Source: Psychrilyobacter sp.
GTDB lineage: Bacteria; Fusobacteriota; Fusobacteriia; Fusobacteriales; Fusobacteriaceae
Direction of reading: 5' to 3'
DNA: 7,352 nt
Assembly (NCBI GenBank): GCA_023145315.1
Contig: JAGLEA010000143.1
Span: 1-7,352 of the forward strand
The position numbers and the translations under genes were made by a program. Positions 5,738 through 7,352 of the stretch are shown here, one piece after another. The notes under the pieces were generated by a model. The model made no database searches. It saw only the letters and a list, made by a program, of their open reading frames with translations, and was not told the DNA's origin. Position 1 is the stretch's first letter. Every line of letters starts with the position of its first letter.

Positions 5738-6949
5738 ATGTTAAAAATAGCTTTTAAAAATTTACTAAGAAACCTTCACAGAACTCTCCTAACTATTATT
5801 ATCATAGTTGTTTCTACAGCTGGAATGATATTTGGAATTAGTTGGTTTGCTGGTGAGGAAGCATTATTTATTGAGAGTGGTAAAAAAATTACAGGAGATA
5901 TTCGTATCACTAATCAAGATTATGAAATTCGTTCAAAAACTATGGATATCTCTTCTAACTTTTCATATAATAATATAGAAAAAACTATTGAAGAATCAGA
6001 ATTTCAAGGTGAGATTGTTAAAAGAATAAAATTTGGTGGACTAGTTTATTTTAATGAAAAACATGAAACAGCAATGGGAAATGGGATTATAAATCTAGAT
6101 GAAAAATATGTAGGATTTAATGAATATATCTATCAAGGAAAGTTTCTAGAAAATGATGAAGATATTATTGTAGGAGAAACTCTGAAAAGAAAACTAGGTT
6201 TAGAATTAGGAGATACTGTAACTATCTTAACTCAGACTGCTGAAAAATCTCTATATTCACTAAACTATAAGGTGACAGGGTTTTATAAGATGGATAATAG
6301 TAGACTTAATAGAAGTTTTTATATAACTTTATCTAGTTCACAATATCTTTTAGACATGGAAGATCGTGTGACAGAGTTACTACTCTTTTCAAAAAATGAA
6401 AAAGATATGGAAAAAGTATATAATTCCCTATCAAATAATGGATCTATAACAACAAAATTAGATGTTAAAAAATGGGATGAGATAGGTATGAATGAAAGTG
6501 TGGCAGTTATGATGCCATTTGTAAAATTAATTTTTATCTTAATCTTTTCTACCCTGTCAGGGCTAGGGATTTCTAATACCATGCTTATGATTGTTTTTGA
6601 AAGACGACACGAAATAGGCCTCCTAAAATCATTGGGTGTTCGAGAATTTGAGATAAAAAAATTGTTTTTGCTAGAGGGAATATATATGGGAATAATTGGA
6701 AGTATCATAGGTATTGCTATAGGAAGTACTCTATCTCTTTATTTAGGTCATGTAGGAGTGGATTTTGGTAATACTATGGAATCCATGACAGATGAGCTAA
6801 ATCTAAAAGGAGTAATCTATCCTATGCTTACTGTTTCAACTGTTTTACTGACTTTCATTGTAGCTATTTTGACCTCTACTATAGCTACAATAACGGCTAT
6901 TTCAAAGGAAGTAAAGAAAGAAGCTATTACTAATATGAGAAATATATGA
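5738..6949 (+). CDS. ABC transporter permease, MacB/LolC-LolE/FtsX fold (subunit 2)
   Basis: This 403-residue paralogue of the preceding permease has the same layout. MLKIAFKNLLRNLHRTLLT leads into TM1 (about 16-38), a periplasmic domain at about 40-260, then helices at about 262-287, 307-337 and 360-385. The coupling segment FERRHEIGLLKSLGVR (287-302) and EGIYMGIIGSIIG (313-325) align with LERKKEIGILMANGIK and EGALMGTLGSIVG of subunit 1. The periplasmic domains differ greatly, which argues for a specialised heterodimer rather than a recent duplication. The C-terminal tail is shorter on the AxxAxxxxP motif. ATG 5738 is preferred to ATG 5714: GGTGA at 5729-5733 is correctly spaced, and 5714 would extend into subunit 1 with no ribosome site. 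The gene starts 4 bp after the subunit 1 stop. Confidence 0.92.
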   Translation: MLKIAFKNLLRNLHRTLLTIIIIVVSTAGMIFGISWFAGEEALFIESGKKITGDIRITNQDYEIRSKTMDISSNFSYNNIEKTIEESEFQGEIVKRIKFGGLVYFNEKHETAMGNGIINLDEKYVGFNEYIYQGKFLENDEDIIVGETLKRKLGLELGDTVTILTQTAEKSLYSLNYKVTGFYKMDNSRLNRSFYITLSSSQYLLDMEDRVTELLLFSKNEKDMEKVYNSLSNNGSITTKLDVKKWDEIGMNESVAVMMPFVKLIFILIFSTLSGLGISNTMLMIVFERRHEIGLLKSLGVREFEIKKLFLLEGIYMGIIGSIIGIAIGSTLSLYLGHVGVDFGNTMESMTDELNLKGVIYPMLTVSTVLLTFIVAILTSTIATITAISKEVKKEAITNMRNI

Positions 6950-6955
6950 AGGAGG
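6949..6955 (+). promoter_or_regulatory. Strong ribosome binding site of the LolA-like gene
   Basis: AAGGAGG overlaps the last base of the permease 2 stop codon and lies 5 nt before ATG 6961. It is much closer to consensus than the permease sites. The soluble carrier may therefore be made in excess over the membrane subunits. Confidence 0.75.
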
Positions 6956-6960
6956 AGTTT

Positions 6961-7352
6961 ATGAAATTTTTATTAATATTTTTTCTTAGTTTTTCACTAG
7001 GATTTAGCATAACTTCTAATGAAATATTAGAAGCTGTAGATTATAATATGACACCAATATCTGTTAGCTATAAGGGTGAGATGAATATACACCGTAGTGG
7101 AAAGACAAGAGTTAAAAAGTTTGATATGTACGCTGTAGGAGCAGAAAAATCTTTTATCAAGTTTACATATCCAAAACGTGATAGTGGGACAAAGTTTTTA
7201 AGGAATGATAGTAATCTATGGATCTATATGCCAAGTACCTCTAAAACTATTAAAATATCTCAGCATATGCTAAAAGATAGTATGATGGGAAGTGATTTTT
7301 CCTATGACGATCAAACTGATAGAAATACTCTACACGATATCTATAACTCCAC
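6961..7352 (+). CDS. LolA-like outer-membrane lipoprotein-sorting protein, 3' end beyond window
   Basis: About 130 codons are visible and the frame is open to the window edge; family members are roughly 240-260 residues, so about half is seen. A signal peptide (MKFLLIFFLSFSLGFS, likely cut near residue 16-18) has no lipobox Cys, so the product should be a soluble periplasmic protein. The mature start shows repeated beta-strand pairs. It also shows the family hallmark GTKFLRNDSNLWIYMP (76-91) followed by KISQHMLKDSMMGSDFSYDD (98-117). The W-x-Y-x-P and S-M-M-G-S-D-F-S-Y-x-D motifs are those of the LolA-like 'outer membrane lipoprotein-sorting protein' family (PF17131, recognised from memory). 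LolA folds shuttle acylated proteins or lipids between membranes. Position as last visible gene of an ABC/permease operon supports a carrier role. It is distinct from classical LolA, which is rarely linked to a barrel gene. Confidence 0.9.
   Translation, partial: MKFLLIFFLSFSLGFSITSNEILEAVDYNMTPISVSYKGEMNIHRSGKTRVKKFDMYAVGAEKSFIKFTYPKRDSGTKFLRNDSNLWIYMPSTSKTIKISQHMLKDSMMGSDFSYDDQTDRNTLHDIYNS

Noticed and set aside
6319..6708. Antisense open frame of 129 codons within permease 2
   Set aside because: Opposite the conserved FtsX-domain coding region, without a start context or domain; treated as a shadow.
3876..6949. MacAB-TolC type antibiotic or peptide efflux pump
   Set aside because: MacB has ATPase and permease fused in one chain and needs a MacA adaptor; here the ATPase is separate, there are two permeases, and no adaptor is visible. 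Downstream sequence could still change this.

Overview
The window is AT-rich and combines two features. One is a glmS gene preceded by a glmS self-cleaving ribozyme, a device known mainly from Firmicutes and relatives including fusobacteria. The other is an operon that only makes sense in a two-membrane cell: a signal-peptide beta-barrel, a Lol/MacB-type ABC transporter and a LolA-like periplasmic protein. Together with strong GGAGG ribosome binding sites, this points to a fusobacterium-like organism (Fusobacterium, Cetobacterium, Ilyobacter and relatives). A diderm Firmicute, such as Halanaerobiales, is the main alternative. The assignment is inferred; there is no rRNA or other decisive marker.

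Minus strand, 5-2653 (read right to left): a sigma70-type promoter (TTGACA at 2653-2648), a purine-rich leader of about 30 nt, the glmS ribozyme (cleavage between 2589 and 2588), a ribosome binding site, glmS (2411-585), then after 25 bp a small tetratricopeptide-repeat (TPR) gene (559-5). No terminator fits between the two genes, so the TPR protein is probably made from the same glucosamine-6-phosphate-sensing transcript.

Middle, 2412-2890: a 479-bp gene-free divergent region. It holds the ribozyme, the glmS promoter, about 180 bp of AT-rich sequence with nothing I can assign, and a promoter for the rightward operon. A perfect 7-bp inverted repeat covers the spacer and -10 of that promoter and looks like a repressor operator.

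Plus strand, 2831-7352: a tightly packed operon. It encodes an outer-membrane beta-barrel protein (2891-3865), a LolD/MacB-type ATPase (3876-4565), two different FtsX/MacB-fold permeases (4555-5733 and 5738-6949) and the first half of a LolA-like outer-membrane lipoprotein-sorting protein (6961 to the window end). ATPase and permease 1 overlap by 11 bp. Permease 1 and 2 are 4 bp apart, and both permease starts use a GGTGATT element. The set resembles a second, dedicated Lol-like pathway that could extract a lipid-modified or hydrophobic cargo from the inner membrane (ATPase plus permease heterodimer), carry it across the periplasm (LolA-like) and deliver or insert it at a dedicated barrel. That pathway model is inference from family membership and gene order. 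The cargo is unknown, and this operon is the most interesting item in the window.
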